Assembly (NCBI GenBank): GCA_018814635.1
Contig: JAHIYV010000069.1
Location: 1-7,493, forward strand
Source of the DNA: Patescibacteria group bacterium
GTDB taxonomy: Bacteria; Patescibacteriota; Minisyncoccia; Phycocordibacterales; JAGLOS01
DNA length: 7,493 bases
Direction: 5' to 3'
Shown here: piece by piece, positions 6,397 to 7,493 of the stretch
Layout of the letters: the number at the start of each line of letters is the position of its first letter
Numbering within the stretch: the first letter of the stretch is position 1
Made by a program: the position numbers and the translations under genes
Notes under the pieces: generated by a model
What the model saw: the letters and a program-made list of their open reading frames with translations, nothing else
Told to the model about the DNA's origin: nothing
The model's database searches: none

Positions 6397-6790
6397 ATGG
6401 TCAATCAACAACTGCTTGATTTTATCAAGCAACAATTACAACAAGGTATAAGTAAAGAGCAAATTGAAGGTTCTCTTAAAAGGTAAGATTGTTTTTGCGC
6501 CAACTAAGGGCAAAAAGGCGACATTTATTTTTATAGGTATTCTTGGAACCTTACTTGTTCCAATAATGCTTTTCTCAACTATTTTTTTCTTTAGCCTAGG
6601 TTCAGCAAGAGAAAAAATGCGCGACGCAAGATGAGTTACCGATATGGTACAAATTCAAACACAACTTAAAGAATATTATGATAAGAACAATATCTACCCA
6701 GACTCATTAAATAAATTAGAGTCAAAATTACCGAGTATTTTCGTTGATCCATCCACAAATCAACCTTATTTCTTTCCAGACCCTAACTAA
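6397..6790 (+). pseudogene. Broken prepilin-like (pseudopilin) gene
   Basis: Two reading frames of one decayed gene. Frame 1 from ATG 6397 gives 29 residues (MVNQQLLDFIKQQLQQGISK...) and stops at TAA 6484-6486. This opening resembles an N-terminal segment that I associate with CPR pilin-like proteins, where it normally continues much further. Frame 2 takes over at about 6482 and gives a Lys-rich stretch, a strongly hydrophobic helix (about 6521-6598), then SAREKMRDAR, a TGA (6632-6634), and VTDMVQIQTQLKEYYDKNN. The last part is the usual pseudopilin region after the membrane helix, in which R-R-x-x-D-x-x-Q-I-Q and a following YP are typical. The TGA replaces an expected Arg, as a CGA-to-TGA change would. 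The tail stops early after DPSTNQPYFF. An internal deletion is likely at the frame switch. Confidence 0.75.
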
Positions 6791-7013
6791 AATTTTGTTG
6801 AAAAACATTAAATTCGTATTCTTGCGCTAGGTTATAATTAGGAATCCGTTTTGTGTTAGTAATATCAATACCAAATATTTTAACAATATTATTGTGAGTT
6901 AAATCATCTATCATATTTTCACTCATACTTTTTTCTTTTAATAAATTTAAGAAATGTGGATAATAATATAAAGAAGGAATTCCAGAAGCAAATAATTTTT
7001 TTATCTTTTCTGT
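6783..7013 (-). pseudogene. C-terminal fragment, possibly of an amidohydrolase (dihydroorotase-like)
   Basis: 76 codons continue in the same frame directly after the TAG that ends the pyrF fragment, and stop at TAG 6785-6783. The sequence includes GIPSLYYYPHFLNLL and IDDLTHNNIVKIFGI. The last block resembles the C-terminal helix of amidohydrolases (pattern L-T-x-x-N-x-x-x-I-F-G-[IL]). Dihydroorotase would fit a pyrimidine-synthesis neighbour of pyrF, but this identification is weak. It has no start codon or metal ligands of its own. Its end overlaps the end of the convergent pseudopilin pseudogene by 8 bp. Confidence 0.45.
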
Positions 7014-7372
7014 CTAAAATGGCTGACATGCGTCTTGTCCAAGATAAGGATTAACAGTTACAGCGTCAGCCTTTAAGACATCAAAAACTTCAGTAGCATA
7101 TTTTTCAGATGTATTCCCAATATCGTTTCGTTTAGCATCAAGAACTACCGGAATATCAGGATATTTTTTATGAATATAATGAATAGTATCTCTAAGCGCT
7201 GTAATCCCATCAACATATTTCGCGCCATAAAAAGCATATTGAGGCTTAAAAGCGCAAACAAACTCCGCGGTTGTGTCAATAATCGCTTTGTTAAATTCCA
7301 TAATACTATCATAAACACCATTGAGTTCTGAAATTATTTTCCAGATTCATGCAATTTTTCGCCGTTAATTTC
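7014..7372 (-). pseudogene. pyrF: Disrupted orotidine 5'-phosphate decarboxylase (pyrF), central part only
   Basis: PyrF decarboxylates OMP to UMP. The main open stretch (7301-7014) reads MEFNKAIIDTT, FVCAFKPQ, VVLDAKRNDIGNT and AVTVNPYLG, diagnostic of the bacterial PyrF subfamily with about 270 residues. The catalytic Lys/Asp array DAKR-x-D is kept (Asp55, Lys57, Asp60 of this stretch), but the usual Gly before the last Asp is Asn59. Upstream the same frame continues as ELNGVYDSI to a TGA; before that, NGEKLHESGK lies in a shifted frame, so a 1-bp frameshift sits near 7348. The first residues, including the usual GLDPD segment, are missing where a palindromic repeat begins. A TAG ends it after about 100 residues, and the phosphate-binding C-terminal half is absent. 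It cannot encode a working enzyme. Confidence 0.85.
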
Positions 7373-7426
7373 GTAGAGACGAGGCACTGCCTCGTCTCCC
7401 ATCTTTAGGCACTGCCTCGTCTCTAC
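7373..7426. repeat. GTAGAGACG-type palindromic repeat
   Basis: Outer arms GTAGAGACGAGGCA (7373-7386) and TGCCTCGTCTCTAC (7413-7426) are perfectly complementary. The segment 7376-7398 is itself a perfect 23-bp palindrome (11-bp arms around C), and a 16-mer GGCACTGCCTCGTCTC occurs twice (7383-7398, 7408-7423). Repeats bounded by GTAGAGACG and CGTCTCTAC are common in intergenic DNA of diverse bacteria. Here it lies at the 5' break of pyrF. Confidence 0.8.
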
Positions 7427-7438
7427 AAATTAAATTAT

Positions 7439-7493
7439 AAAAAAAAGGAGCATTTTGGTAGTTGATAATTTTGTTCAACATTCTAAAATGCCC
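7439..7493 (-). terminator. Probable intrinsic terminator of a minus-strand gene beyond the right edge
   Basis: Read on the minus strand, GGGCATTTTAGAATGTTGA (7493-7475) pairs imperfectly with TCAACTACCAAAATGCTCC (7465-7447), followed by eight T (7446-7439). Stem plus T-run is the intrinsic-terminator pattern. The gene it would serve lies outside the window, upstream of the pyrF remnant. Confidence 0.5.

Noticed and set aside
6632..6634. UGA read as glycine (code 25) in the pseudopilin
   Set aside because: The expected residue is Arg, not Gly. The intact genes use GGN for glycine and have no in-frame TGA, so a recoded UGA is not supported. The five visible stops being TAA is compatible with AT bias.
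5841..7493. Integrative element with an att site at the tRNA-Leu 3' end
   Set aside because: No second copy of the tRNA 3' sequence and no integrase or excisionase were found in the window. It is kept only as a hypothesis for the decayed region.

Overview
The window looks like chromosomal DNA of an AT-rich, small-genome bacterium, most likely Patescibacteria (Candidate Phyla Radiation, Parcubacteria-like). The signs are: a minimal IF-2 that starts almost at its G domain; a DUF4446 protein directly ahead of infB; a sigma-region-4/HARE-HTH protein; a broken pseudopilin with an N-terminal segment I associate with this radiation; and no Shine-Dalgarno motif before any intact gene. All five genes whose ends are visible stop with TAA. 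The lineage is an inference; no rRNA or other decisive marker is present.

The left and middle part (1-5925) is healthy sequence. A bifunctional (p)ppGpp synthetase/hydrolase on the minus strand runs off the left edge. A 354-bp repeat-rich gap separates it from a plus-strand exodeoxyribonuclease III (xth). A 125-bp near-perfect palindrome fills the gap between xth and a convergent minus-strand regulator with a sigma-4-like helix-turn-helix and a HARE-HTH. A divergent intergenic region then starts a plus-strand operon: DUF4446 membrane protein, infB and rbfA. A tRNA-Leu(UAA) follows, with its own strong promoter inside the end of rbfA. The operon therefore groups translation initiation (IF-2) and 30S maturation (RbfA), and the other genes cover DNA repair and the stringent response.

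The right part (5926-7493) is a graveyard beside the tRNA gene. It holds a 17-bp GC-rich hairpin, a possible gene remnant, a 35-bp tandem repeat, a pseudopilin pseudogene with a frameshift and a nonsense codon, and a broken pyrF joined in frame to the tail of what may be an amidohydrolase (possibly dihydroorotase). A dispersed-type palindrome lies at the 5' break of pyrF, and a likely terminator of a further minus-strand gene lies at the edge. No intact gene is visible there.

The most interesting global signal is that -10 elements lie only 6-8 bp before the start codons of relA, xth and the DUF4446 gene, which predicts leaderless or nearly leaderless mRNAs. I see no convincing new defence, mobile or biosynthetic system.
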